Shown here: piece by piece, positions 19,401-25,785 of the stretch
How positions within the stretch are numbered: position 1 is the stretch's first letter
Layout of the letters: the number at the start of each line of letters is the position of its first letter
Assembly: GCA_016866335.1 (NCBI GenBank)
Contig: VGMT01000003.1
Location: 1 to 64,000, forward strand
Origin: Bacteroidota bacterium
GTDB lineage: Bacteria; Bacteroidota; Bacteroidia; CAIKAF01
DNA: 64,000 nt
Direction: 5' to 3'
Position numbers and translations under genes: made by a program
Notes under the pieces: model-generated
What the model was told of the DNA's origin: nothing
The model's input: only the letters and a program-made list of their open reading frames with translations
Database searches by the model: none

Positions 19401-20809
19401 TAGATGTTTTTCATCATCCAGGGCCAGTTGGGCTCGTTGATGTCTAAGTTTGAGGATTTAAGCAATTTTACGACCAATGCAGAGGGGCTTGAAAGGTCTT
19501 GAGAGAATTCTCCGACCTTGTAGGTTTGCCCCCCGGCGGTGAACTCATACGACACAGCCAGAACCTCATCAGCGTTTAGTGCCTGATTTAGGGAAATGTA
19601 ACCCAACAATGGATTAAAGGTATATTCGTTTTGTGCGAGAAGGCGGGCGTTGGTTAGTTTTTCAATTTGGGTGCCGTTGTTGAGTTGACTGAACAGGTAT
19701 TGGGAGGTGATGTCTCGTACTTGGGGGGCCAATGCAGCGGGGTCAAAACCATTGACTCCGTTCGAGGGGTAAACAGAGGGGTTAGGAAAATTTTCCCCCA
19801 AAGGAAGAATGGCCACAATGTTTCGGATGTTTTCGGTGGCGTTAATCCGGTTGGTTACCCACACCTCTATACGGGTGATGTTTACGGGGGAGGTGATGTA
19901 GGGTAAGGTTTGATTGGCTTGGTCGTACTGGTTTTTGAAATAATCTCCTAAAAAGTAATGTCGATTGGCTTCGTATTTGGAAGCAGCCAAGTCGAATTCG
20001 GTGATTTGGGCGCCCCCTTGCACGGTGATGTTTTGGCGTTGCCCTTGTTGTTGGCTGAACACGCTGGTAATTTCCCAGCGGCCGAACTTAAGTTTGTTTT
20101 TTACTCCAAAAAGGGATGATGAGCCCTGAATCAGTTGTCCGGTAAGCCCCATGTTTACGTTACCGAATTCCAGCAACTGCAAAATATCATCTTCACCACC
20201 CTGGTATTTAAGGTCAAGTTGGTTTTCAAAGGCAAAAACGGCCTCGGTATTAAAATTCGTTCCAAGTTTAATTTTATCGCCGATGGATCCGGTTACATTC
20301 ACCTGAATATTTTGGTCGAATTGAAACGTAGTAATGGTTCGTTGGGCTAGGGGAATGCTTGGGTTTTGATTCGTATTGACCCGAATTCCCATAATGAGTT
20401 CGGCAGACCCGGTTGCCCGAATATCAATTTTGCCAAGGCCTGCAGGGATGTTTGCCAGGTTTATTTTTGGAATTAAAGAATTGGTTTCGGTTCCACTGGA
20501 CTTTTCTTTTTCTTTTTTCTTCCAGTAGTTCATGATTTCGCGGGCAGATTGCCGGGTGCGGTATTCTTTTTCTGATAAATACTGTCTAGACAGTTCGGCT
20601 CCCCCCACTTTTCTAATTACAATATACTGCTGCAGGTCTGGATCGTAAACCACTTCTTCTTCCACCTGTCCTTGAGCGCCCATTAGGTGGTGGTGGTTGG
20701 TGTCCACCTGCGCCATGGCTAACTCAGAACTTAGGAATAGCAGTAAGAGCAACATCCATTGTCTTGAAATCCAAGCGGGGTTCGACCTATGTATTAAAGA
20801 GAAGGGCAC
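13421..20809 (-). CDS. sprA: SprA/Sov-type T9SS outer-membrane translocon
   Basis: A 2462-residue protein, the length expected for SprA (about 2400), the giant beta-barrel pore of the type IX secretion system, also needed for gliding. It opens with a signal peptide (MLLLLLFLSSELAMAQ). The family N-terminal region follows near residues 125-260 (DIRATGSAELIMGIRVNTNQ, FDQNIQVNVTGSIGDKIKLG). The rest is a long run of amphipathic strands with Asn/Tyr-rich loops, ending in a strand with terminal aromatic residue (GGISIRFTLQP). It starts 7 bp after the ruvA stop, the order commonly seen in Bacteroidota. T9SS cargo proteins lie elsewhere in the window (42986, 54735, 56870). Confidence 0.96.
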   Translation of the reverse strand: MPFSLIHRSNPAWISRQWMLLLLLFLSSELAMAQVDTNHHHLMGAQGQVEEEVVYDPDLQQYIVIRKVGGAELSRQYLSEKEYRTRQSAREIMNYWKKKEKEKSSGTETNSLIPKINLANIPAGLGKIDIRATGSAELIMGIRVNTNQNPSIPLAQRTITTFQFDQNIQVNVTGSIGDKIKLGTNFNTEAVFAFENQLDLKYQGGEDDILQLLEFGNVNMGLTGQLIQGSSSLFGVKNKLKFGRWEITSVFSQQQGQRQNITVQGGAQITEFDLAASKYEANRHYFLGDYFKNQYDQANQTLPYITSPVNITRIEVWVTNRINATENIRNIVAILPLGENFPNPSVYPSNGVNGFDPAALAPQVRDITSQYLFSQLNNGTQIEKLTNARLLAQNEYTFNPLLGYISLNQALNADEVLAVSYEFTAGGQTYKVGEFSQDLSSPSALVVKLLKSSNLDINEPNWPWMMKNIYSIGGFNIGQKDFTLNILYQDTETGVKVNYFPNAPGVSGTPLLQLFNLDRLNPQGDQQKDGFFDFLEGKTIVAQNGRIIFPVAEPFSTRYLSQIFTKANQSNPGVDIQAMTERYAFDQLYDNIQELAELNQEKNRFYLGGNYKGASGSEISLNAFNVPQGSVTVTAGGQTLLENTHYTVDYAIGRVRIIDDGILSSGLPINISMENNATFNIQQKRLMGTHVDYKLSKNVVAGATIMNLSELPLTQKIDIGNEPVNNTIWGLDLNFTKELPFVTRLVDKIPGIDTKAPSLLTFNGEFAHLIPGFNGVIDANGENGVSYIDDFEAAETAIEIKSPIQWKLGSVPQDNPSFPNAGFFDDLRYGFNRAKLTWFTLDPLFFRQNTQTPANVSNDPLMRANNYLREVRPMEVFPGFQPNYTQQQINQQVFDIHFYPGERGPYNFDINNFDESISDRVGLKNPKSNFGLLMRRMETTNWDAANIAYIEFWMMDPYQANDLNQLKEWDVGTPGTTNKNLLPGAGGDLLLQVGNLNEDFLRDGRMSYENGLPTPEENRPTIETAWGKIPLLQPINQNFDNLPANRDLQDVGYDGLNDQEESDFFQAFMNDVELKFAGNPAVLQDLREDPAGDNFRHYAGASYNNSTNIPGENYIHNRYKHFLGPDGNSPAQNNTEAYGVVPNSEDINVNYTLDQPESYYQYRISMRQNDLDDIGENFITDILETTVSVPGPSGGTINKPVKWIQFRIPIYSEQRERFGNINDFRSIRFMRMALKEFDDDVFLRMATMQLVRSDWRVYQGLIADVADIWQEGADFNSTTVNIEENTQKAPFPYVLPPGITREIDPANPQLQQLNEQSLVLNACDLKDGEGKAVFKNTELDLRAYRYVRMNTHLEARDNAPLDSNDVSVFVRLGMDASENYYEYEIPLKPSDVSIQPNAASGDPNKDFAYRENVWPAENLVRIELKLLSDLKLKRNTEGENPNLIYSDIVDGARISVRGNPNLANVRTMMVGIRNPSKKNNPWQTGQPQPDDGMAKCVQVWVNELRATDYFESGGWAALARTTLDLADFGQVGLSVGTTRFGFGSIEQRPQDRSRENTTNIDLTTKFELGKFFGKEAGVSIPVFFGYSGSVASPQFNTLDPDILFTDALGALPNDFSRDSLSRLVEEVTNRKSFIINNMRKQRGKDAGKPKIYDISNLSASYSYTEELFRDTKTEFNNTFQHKASLTYGFSPTVNYWEPFKRSKKLKSPWLKFIKDFNLSYMPKRIGFSANVLRDWNEFKLRNTTRYDLLIETTYRKNFTWTRNYEFQYNPTRALTLTFSATNNSRIDEPEMPLDSLVRPRTTFLGRNTRYNHKFDANYSLPINKFPWFDWVNLTAGYGGDFSWTASNLEQTPQSGQFTLGRWGNVVQNNQSIKLNGQLNMNSLYRKSDYLKKLHASPPPKKTNDDDEVISDSSKVKIKLVSWKAPKPLSFKKDRKRTIKHKLRTEDVDVVVLALNGDTVKGKVEIVDDQRIRFIAAADVKSASVSISGKRIRKKMDWGVVPNTIVRVITGFKNISLSYTQTNGTVLPGYAAGTDLLGLNLGGASIGPDFAFGRQYNDQDLQSKAVQDAWMVRDSTLNQMFMRTHSTSLSGNATYEPFRGFRITFNAERTFSENYQTNYRFVPSENDFRTQNPLTMGNFSMSYMTLGSFFDGLGPNFSSPTFNRMLQQRSTISKRLAELNPNSTVNPNAPFQQGFGGNQTDVLYYSFISAYTGTDPASQELNMFPQIPIPNWRLQFDGLKNIPFFADRFKNIVISHSYKSTLGLSGFQSNNVYNNLNSAYWNATPFGYNEFGVDGNYVSRFFLNSVSIQEQFQPLIKVDMTFKNEVQTTVEVKSSRNISLNFPNNQLTETNSFEVSVGAGYKVAKFKLPFLINGKRLENGFNVRADVGWRDNSTIIRKIQEEVQQITAGQQQLIIKVFAEYELSKAITARAFIDHMGTNPFVSNQFPNSTTNGGISIRFTLQP

Positions 20810-20816
20810 TTGGAAT

Positions 20817-21407
20817 TTACAAATAATTTAGTGCTTTACGAATCCAGGTTTCTACAGGTTCATTCCCCGGCGATTCCTTGGCCACTCTGTCCAAGGACTT
20901 TTCTATGGCAGCCCGAGTAAATCCAAGGGCCAAAAGAGCGAGTGTTGCCTCTTGTCGTACGGGAGCATCAGCGGCTCCCATTGACCCTTCAATTGCTGAT
21001 GGAACTACTCTTCCGACCTTGTCTTTCAAATCAACAATGATGCGCTCGGCCGAACGGGCGCCAATTCCTTTGATGCGCTTAAGGGCAGCGACGTCTTCGC
21101 GCAAAATGGTATGCTGCAGGTCGGCCACCGAAGAGGCAGACAAAATCATGCGCGCCGTGGCTGCACCCACCCCAGAAACCCCCAACAACAGCCGAAACAT
21201 TTCTCTTTCGCTTTCTTGGGCAAAACCATAGAGCTGATGGGCATCTTCACGAATGATTTGATGCACCAATACTTTTCCTTGTTTCCAAGACTGAATTACA
21301 TCGTAGGTTTGAAGAGAAATAAAAACCTGATAACCTACGCCCTGACATTCTACCACGGCATGGGTTGGGGTTACTTCAATAAAAGAGCCATTCAAATGGT
21401 TAATCAT
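20817..21407 (-). CDS. ruvA: Holliday junction branch migration protein RuvA
   Basis: A 196-residue DNA-binding subunit of the RuvAB branch-migration complex. Domain I (residues 1-62) is an OB fold with GVGYQVFIS. Domain II carries two helix-hairpin-helix motifs, LLGVSGVGAATARMIL and LKRIKGIGARSAERII. Domain III (about 150-196) is the flexible RuvB-contacting part (EATLALLALGFTRAAIEKSL). Length is normal. The promoter box is only 4 bp from the ATG, suggesting a leaderless message. It leads the ruvA-sprA operon; the link is positional, not functional. Confidence 0.96.
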   Translation of the reverse strand: MINHLNGSFIEVTPTHAVVECQGVGYQVFISLQTYDVIQSWKQGKVLVHQIIREDAHQLYGFAQESEREMFRLLLGVSGVGAATARMILSASSVADLQHTILREDVAALKRIKGIGARSAERIIVDLKDKVGRVVPSAIEGSMGAADAPVRQEATLALLALGFTRAAIEKSLDRVAKESPGNEPVETWIRKALNYL

Positions 21408-21411
21408 CCGG

Positions 21412-21419
21412 CAAAAATA
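21412..21419 (-). promoter_or_regulatory. Promoter -7 box TATTTTTG (ruvA-sprA)
   Basis: Fits TAnnTTTG with 4 bp to the ruvA ATG. At the usual spacing, transcription would begin at or near the A of the start codon. Confidence 0.6.
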
Positions 21420-21593
21420 TCCTATACGTCAAACAAAACCCAAAAGGGCATTAAATACAACTGATTGGTGGGATATACGTGTTCTATAGGCCGGTCAATT
21501 TTCAAACAGGATACAAATATACACAACAGGATTGTTTTTTAGGACTTTTAACAAAATCAGGGTGTTCTGGGTTTATTCGACCTGATTTCTGTG

Positions 21594-21601
21594 TAGGTTT
21601 G
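21594..21601 (+). promoter_or_regulatory. Promoter -7 box TAGGTTTG (tatD)
   Basis: Fits TAnnTTTG, 4 bp before the tatD ATG at 21606. A leaderless message is likely. Confidence 0.6.
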
Positions 21602-21605
21602 CCGC

Positions 21606-22385
21606 ATGAAGCTTGGTATTATTGACACCCACGCCCATTTGAACGACAAGAGGTTTAATGAGGACTGGAGCGCGATGCGCACCCGTGCCGAAGCTCAAGG
21701 TGTGGTGGCATCGATATTGCCGAATGTTGAGGAAGATACCATAATGCCCATACTTGGTTTGTTACAGGAGCAATCGGATTGGTGTTTTGGAATGTTGGGA
21801 CTGCATCCTTGTTCTGTTCAACAGAACTGGCAAGAGCAGATCGCCCAATTGTGGAGGTATGAATCAGAGGCAAACTGGATAGCTGTTGGTGAAATTGGAC
21901 TTGATTTGTATTGGGATAAAACAACGTTAGACAGGCAGTTGATGGCCTTGCATGCTCAGTTTCAAAAGGCACAACAAATGGGGTTGCCCATTTGCTTGCA
22001 CACCCGCAATGCACACGCCGAAACGGTGAGTGCATTGAAGGAATTTCGGCCAGATTCTGGGGGCGTTTTTCATTGTTTTAGTGGCAATTATTTCGAAGCG
22101 GTTCAGGTGTTTGATTTGGATATGTTTATTGGCATTGGTGGAGTAGTTACCTACAAACAAACCGAATTAAGGGAAGTGTTGTCAAAGGTGGGTTTAAGCA
22201 GGGTGGTTTTGGAAACCGACAGCCCCTATTTGCCTCCGGTGCCTTACCGTGGAAAGTGCAATGAACCGGCCTATTTGTCTGAGGTGGTTCAAGTGATTGC
22301 TCAAGCATGTTCATGCCATCCTCAAGAGGTTATTGAAACCACCTTTGAAAATGCCTTGAGGGTTTATCCGAAATTATCTGCCTGA
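21606..22385 (+). CDS. tatD: TatD-family metal-dependent hydrolase/DNase
   Basis: A 259-residue TIM-barrel hydrolase. The metal-binding motif DTHAHLND opens the protein, the Glu ligand is in AVGEIGLDLYW, His ligands are in ICLHTRNAH and GVFHCFSG, and the Asp ligand is in LETDSPYLPPVPYRGK, all of them the standard TatD positions. TatD proteins are cytosolic 3'-5' exonucleases or D-aminoacyl-tRNA deacylase-like enzymes, and the exact substrate cannot be read here. Length is normal. Asparaginase follows after 79 bp in the same direction. Confidence 0.93.
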   Translation: MKLGIIDTHAHLNDKRFNEDWSAMRTRAEAQGVVASILPNVEEDTIMPILGLLQEQSDWCFGMLGLHPCSVQQNWQEQIAQLWRYESEANWIAVGEIGLDLYWDKTTLDRQLMALHAQFQKAQQMGLPICLHTRNAHAETVSALKEFRPDSGGVFHCFSGNYFEAVQVFDLDMFIGIGGVVTYKQTELREVLSKVGLSRVVLETDSPYLPPVPYRGKCNEPAYLSEVVQVIAQACSCHPQEVIETTFENALRVYPKLSA

Positions 22386-22464
22386 AATTTCTGATTAAGC
22401 GCTTGAAAATGCAGAACTTTGTTCCTGTAGATAGCCCGAATAGCCCGAATTAAACCCTAAGCTC

Positions 22465-23499
22465 ATGCCAAACAAACGCCCATTAATTCATTTGATGTAC
22501 ACTGGCGGAACCATTGGCAGCGTTGAGTTGCCACATGGGGGCGGCCTGCATCCCATTGATTTTGAACACCTTCATCAGCACATTCCTGAATTGGGAAGGT
22601 TGGATGTGGATATTGAAGTGGTGTCGGCGGGCCAGCCCAAAGACAGTTCAGACATGCGCCCTGCGGATTGGGCTGGAATGGCAAAGCATATATTTTCCAA
22701 CCATGGTTCTGTTGATGGATTTGTCATTTTGCACGGAACCGATACCATGGCCTACACCGCTTCGGCGCTCAGTTTTATGCTGCAAGGGCTCCGAAAACCC
22801 GTTGTGTTAACAGGCAGTCAATTGCCCATAGGTAAAATCCGAACCGATGGAAAGGAAAATGTTTTATCGGCCATTGAAGTGGCGGCGACCCAGCATGAGG
22901 GTGTGCCCTTATTGCAAGAGGTAGCAGTGTATTTTGAATACAAATTGTTTAGGGGCAACCGAATCCGGAAATACAGTACCGAGCATTTTCATGCCTATGT
23001 ATCGCCAAATTATCCGGTATTGGCAGAGGCGGGGGTTGACATTCAATTTAACGCCGCTGCACTTTGGAGGCCAAAGGCGGGGGAACTTCAGTCTCTTCCT
23101 GAAATGGATGCAGCCGTTTTGCCTTTGCGGTTGTTTCCTGGAATTCCGTCTAGCCTTTATGAGCAAATGGGTTTAAGCCGTTCTGTTCGGGCTGTGGTTC
23201 TCGAAACCTTTGGTTTTGGTAATGCCCCTTTTGATTCGGGGTTGATGGAACAAATTGAACGTTGGTTGCAGGCTGGTGTTTTTGTAATGCAAATCAGCCA
23301 ATGTTGGCATGGCAGTTTGTCGCCGGGCAAATACAAAACAGGGAAGGCCATGCAAGATTTGGGTGTTTTTAATGGCAGGGATTTGAGTTTTGAAGCGGCC
23401 TTGGTCAAGTGCATGCACGCATTGGGGCAGGCCGATGAGTTGAGTGGAGTTCGGGCCATAATGAATAGGAATATCGCCGGAGAATTTACGGAGTTTTAG
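22465..23499 (+). CDS. ansA: Type I L-asparaginase
   Basis: A 344-residue enzyme hydrolysing L-asparagine to aspartate and ammonia. The first catalytic motif is YTGGTIGS with Thr16 as nucleophile. The second is LHGTDTMAYTASALSFM, holding the Thr/Asp of the charge relay. There is no signal peptide, so this is the cytosolic type I form. A conserved C-terminal stretch (QISQCWHGSLSPGKYKTG) fits the family. A hairpin element starts 12 bp after the stop. Some family members act as glutaminases or in amidated tRNA turnover, but asparaginase is the best call. Confidence 0.93.
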   Translation: MPNKRPLIHLMYTGGTIGSVELPHGGGLHPIDFEHLHQHIPELGRLDVDIEVVSAGQPKDSSDMRPADWAGMAKHIFSNHGSVDGFVILHGTDTMAYTASALSFMLQGLRKPVVLTGSQLPIGKIRTDGKENVLSAIEVAATQHEGVPLLQEVAVYFEYKLFRGNRIRKYSTEHFHAYVSPNYPVLAEAGVDIQFNAAALWRPKAGELQSLPEMDAAVLPLRLFPGIPSSLYEQMGLSRSVRAVVLETFGFGNAPFDSGLMEQIERWLQAGVFVMQISQCWHGSLSPGKYKTGKAMQDLGVFNGRDLSFEAALVKCMHALGQADELSGVRAIMNRNIAGEFTEF

Positions 23500-23511
23500 G
23501 CTTTTTTATTT

Positions 23512-23654
23512 GGGCGGCAGCCGGGCTTTCCAGGCTAGTCCTCGCCTTTAGGCGGGGCAGTGCAGGCCCCAAAGTAGCTCCTAAAGTCGCTCTTTGGTGC
23601 GCTTGCTGCCAGCCGCCTTAAGTTCTGCGGGCTAGCCCTGTCAATCCCTGCCGC
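23512..23654 (+). repeat. 143-bp long-hairpin element, copy 3
   Basis: Starts 12 bp after the asparaginase stop and reads away from it. End stem GCGGCAG/CTGCCGC, second stem GGGCTAG/CTAGCCT, inner stem ACCAAAG/CTTTGGG. The minus-strand loop is GACTTTAGGA closed by AGC/GCT. Arms are unlike copies 1, 2 and 5 except at the ends and loop. Confidence 0.88.
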
Positions 23655-23732
23655 AGCCAACCCATGGCATTCAACGGAACCGCATTGTTGAAAAACCACC
23701 CAACATCCACCCGCAAGCATCGGACGCAGGCC

Positions 23733-23757
23733 AAAAAAAAGGCCGCAATTGCGGCCC
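23733..23757 (-). terminator. Intrinsic terminator of tRNA-Ser
   Basis: On the minus strand GGGCCGC-AATT-GCGGCC forms a 6-bp GC stem with a 4-nt loop followed by eight T. It lies 7 bp after the encoded CCA of tRNA-Ser. Confidence 0.88.
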
Positions 23758-23764
23758 TTAAGCT

Positions 23765-23855
<91 letters not shown>

Positions 23856-23966
23856 ATAAAAACCGCCCGGCACAAATCCCCAAGCGGGACGCGAAAATAC
23901 GAAAAATGCGTAGGCCCCAAAGTAGATACCTCAGGGCTTGAATTTAGAATTAGATGAATACGTGGC

Positions 23967-24653
23967 TTAGTCTACTTTACCGAGCGAGTTGCATTTGAAG
24001 TCGTCGGAAACGATCGGGTTCAGGCCTTGATTGGCGCCGGTAATGACCTCGAAATTGGTGATTTTGATGCCAAGCATGCCGCTGGCAGCCACCGAAGAGT
24101 CGAGGGTTCCGATGCGGAAGCCGACGCGGCTGGGCTGTGCTTTGTAAACGCGCTCGATAACCGCTGTATCAAAACCGCTGATGGATTTAACGGTAATCAT
24201 GTTTCCAGTGCGACGCACGTTGAAAACCCCCTTGTTCCCGTTGGTGTTTTTGAAAACGGTATCGGAAACAGTGGCCACCGCAAACAGTTTGCCGTTCATG
24301 ATTCCAGCCATAACAATGGAAGTATCAAGAATGGTATCGGGAACGGTGGGGTCATACAATACAAGGGCTGCATACGAAATGTCGTCGGTGAGGTTTGGCC
24401 GAGCGAAATTGCGGAAATCGATGCGGAAATTGAAGTCGCCGCTTACGGTACGCTGATAGGTTTCAGCGTCAACGCCCGAAGGGTTTTCCATTTGCATGGA
24501 AAGTTCGTCGTTCAGGGTGTCAATTTCAACGATAGCCGAAGGATTTCTAAGGCTGACATACCAATTTTTTTGGCATTCGCCTTCCCCGCTGTCGCAGGAG
24601 AAGAATAAGATAAAGCCAGTAAGAAGGCTTAAGTAACCGAAAATGCGTTTCAT
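23967..24653 (-). CDS. Hypothetical lipoprotein
   Basis: A 228-residue lipoprotein. The signal peptide MKRIFGYLSLLTGFILFFSC ends in a lipobox, so the mature protein begins with a lipidated Cys followed by DSGEGE, an acidic start usual for exported Bacteroidota lipoproteins. The rest is beta-rich with phrases such as DFNFRIDFRNFARP, FNVRRTGNMITVKSI and VGFRIGTLDSS, which look like a jelly-roll (concanavalin A-like) sandwich. No catalytic residues are evident. Function unknown; a surface sugar-binding role would fit the fold but is a guess. It has its own promoter and is not obviously part of an operon. Confidence 0.8.
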   Translation of the reverse strand: MKRIFGYLSLLTGFILFFSCDSGEGECQKNWYVSLRNPSAIVEIDTLNDELSMQMENPSGVDAETYQRTVSGDFNFRIDFRNFARPNLTDDISYAALVLYDPTVPDTILDTSIVMAGIMNGKLFAVATVSDTVFKNTNGNKGVFNVRRTGNMITVKSISGFDTAVIERVYKAQPSRVGFRIGTLDSSVAASGMLGIKITNFEVITGANQGLNPIVSDDFKCNSLGKVD

Positions 24654-24675
24654 ACGAAAACAGATTATATTAAAT

Positions 24676-24683
24676 CAAAGATA
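24676..24683 (-). promoter_or_regulatory. Promoter -7 box TATCTTTG (lipoprotein 23967)
   Basis: Fits TAnnTTTG, 22 bp before the ATG at 24653. A weak inverted repeat (ACAGAA/TTCTGT, 24686-24704) between it and the nadD stop could be a small terminator. Confidence 0.55.
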
Positions 24684-24705
24684 AGACAGAATTTTGAGTT
24701 CTGTA

Positions 24706-25290
24706 CTAACGAAAGAAATTCATTTCATCAAGGTATTCGAAGGCTTGGTCGGGCATGAAATGACGAATGTTTTTGCCTTGGGCAATGGAGTTTCTAATAA
24801 ACGTTGAGGATACCTCAATTTGAGGGGCATTCAGAGTTGTAACTGCGGAATGGTTTGCCCACTCACCTGGGGTGTATCCAGGGCGAGGCAGCATTAGAAT
24901 TCGGTGGTGGTTAAGAATGTAATCGGTGTTTTTCCATTTGTGGAAATTTTGAAGGTTGTCGGCGCCCATGACCAGCCAAAATCGGTGTTGAGGATAGGCT
25001 TCGGTGAGTTTCATCAGGGTGTAAGCCGTGTAGTTTGGTTTTGGCAATTTAAATTCCACATCAGAAACCCTGAATCGCAGGTCATCGCCCAGGGCTCGGC
25101 GAATCAATTCAAGCCGTTGGTAATCGGGCAGCAGTCCTGTGGAAGGTTTAAGCGGGTTTTGTGGGGTAACCACGAACCAAAGGAAAGGGGTAGGGCCTTC
25201 GTTAACGATAAAATTAGCCATGGCCATATGGCCAATATGAATGGGATTAAAGGTGCCGAAATAAAGAGCAATGTCGTTTGATGGGCTCAT
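24706..25290 (-). CDS. nadD: Nicotinate-nucleotide adenylyltransferase
   Basis: A 194-residue enzyme that joins nicotinate mononucleotide and ATP to form deamido-NAD, the penultimate step in NAD synthesis. The nucleotidyltransferase signature GTFNPIHIGH lies at residues 12-21 and the C-terminal ISSTFIR-type motif reads VSSTFIRNSI. Length is typical (about 190-215). The start codon overlaps the stop of the upstream SPOR gene by four bases (25287-25290), so translation is probably coupled. Confidence 0.95.
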   Translation of the reverse strand: MSPSNDIALYFGTFNPIHIGHMAMANFIVNEGPTPFLWFVVTPQNPLKPSTGLLPDYQRLELIRRALGDDLRFRVSDVEFKLPKPNYTAYTLMKLTEAYPQHRFWLVMGADNLQNFHKWKNTDYILNHHRILMLPRPGYTPGEWANHSAVTTLNAPQIEVSSTFIRNSIAQGKNIRHFMPDQAFEYLDEMNFFR

Positions 25291-25706
25291 CGTTTTGAGC
25301 GCTTGCGCAATTCTCCTTCAACAACATAAGCCCTTGGGAATTCTCCGATGAGGTATTGCCTATAAATGGCGGCATTAAATCGGCTTCTGAATTCGCCTAC
25401 CCGGAGTTTCCAGTTGGGAGCCTCCCAAATTTCATTGACGGGCACCGTAGGGTATTTCTGCAAAAACGTCTGTTTAAGGGCAGCGAGTTCTTGTAGGGCT
25501 GTGGGGCCGCTGGCACTTAGTATTTGAACGCTGTAACCTTTATAGAATTGGTTTCGTTGAATTTCTTTAAAGGCCCAGATTCGCGATTCTAGGTTGCCCG
25601 AGTACTGTACGTCCATACCCTTTTGCGTTGCCATGCTGCTGTCGCTCTGAGCCAACAGGTTCAGGGGAAGTAATACGATTAAAAACAGGAATAGTCGCAG
25701 GTACAT
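25287..25706 (-). CDS. SPOR-domain-like secreted protein
   Basis: A 139-residue exported protein. Starting at the ATG at 25706 gives a clean signal peptide (MYLRLFLFLIVLLPLNLLAQ); the ATG at 25730 would add eight residues that spoil it. The region FYKGYSVQILSASGPTALQE, then KYPTVPVNEIWEAPNWKLRV and GEFRSRFNAAIYRQYLIGEF, follows the SPOR pattern (Y-x-V-Q-hydrophobic, W/Y-K-V-R-hydrophobic-GxF), a fold that binds denuded peptidoglycan at division sites. It is translationally coupled to nadD downstream. A TACCTTCG box just upstream is a near-consensus promoter. Confidence 0.82.
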   Translation of the reverse strand: MYLRLFLFLIVLLPLNLLAQSDSSMATQKGMDVQYSGNLESRIWAFKEIQRNQFYKGYSVQILSASGPTALQELAALKQTFLQKYPTVPVNEIWEAPNWKLRVGEFRSRFNAAIYRQYLIGEFPRAYVVEGELRKRSKR

Positions 25707-25785
25707 ACTCGGCGAAGGTACAAAAATCATTCCAGGGCAGAAGGAGTTTTGTGTGGGAGGTCGCGTGGGGGGAATTCTCTAATGG

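Noticed and set aside
24686-24704. ACAGAA/TTCTGT hairpin after nadD as a terminator
   Set aside because: Short A/T-rich arms without a T-run; too weak to list as a terminator.
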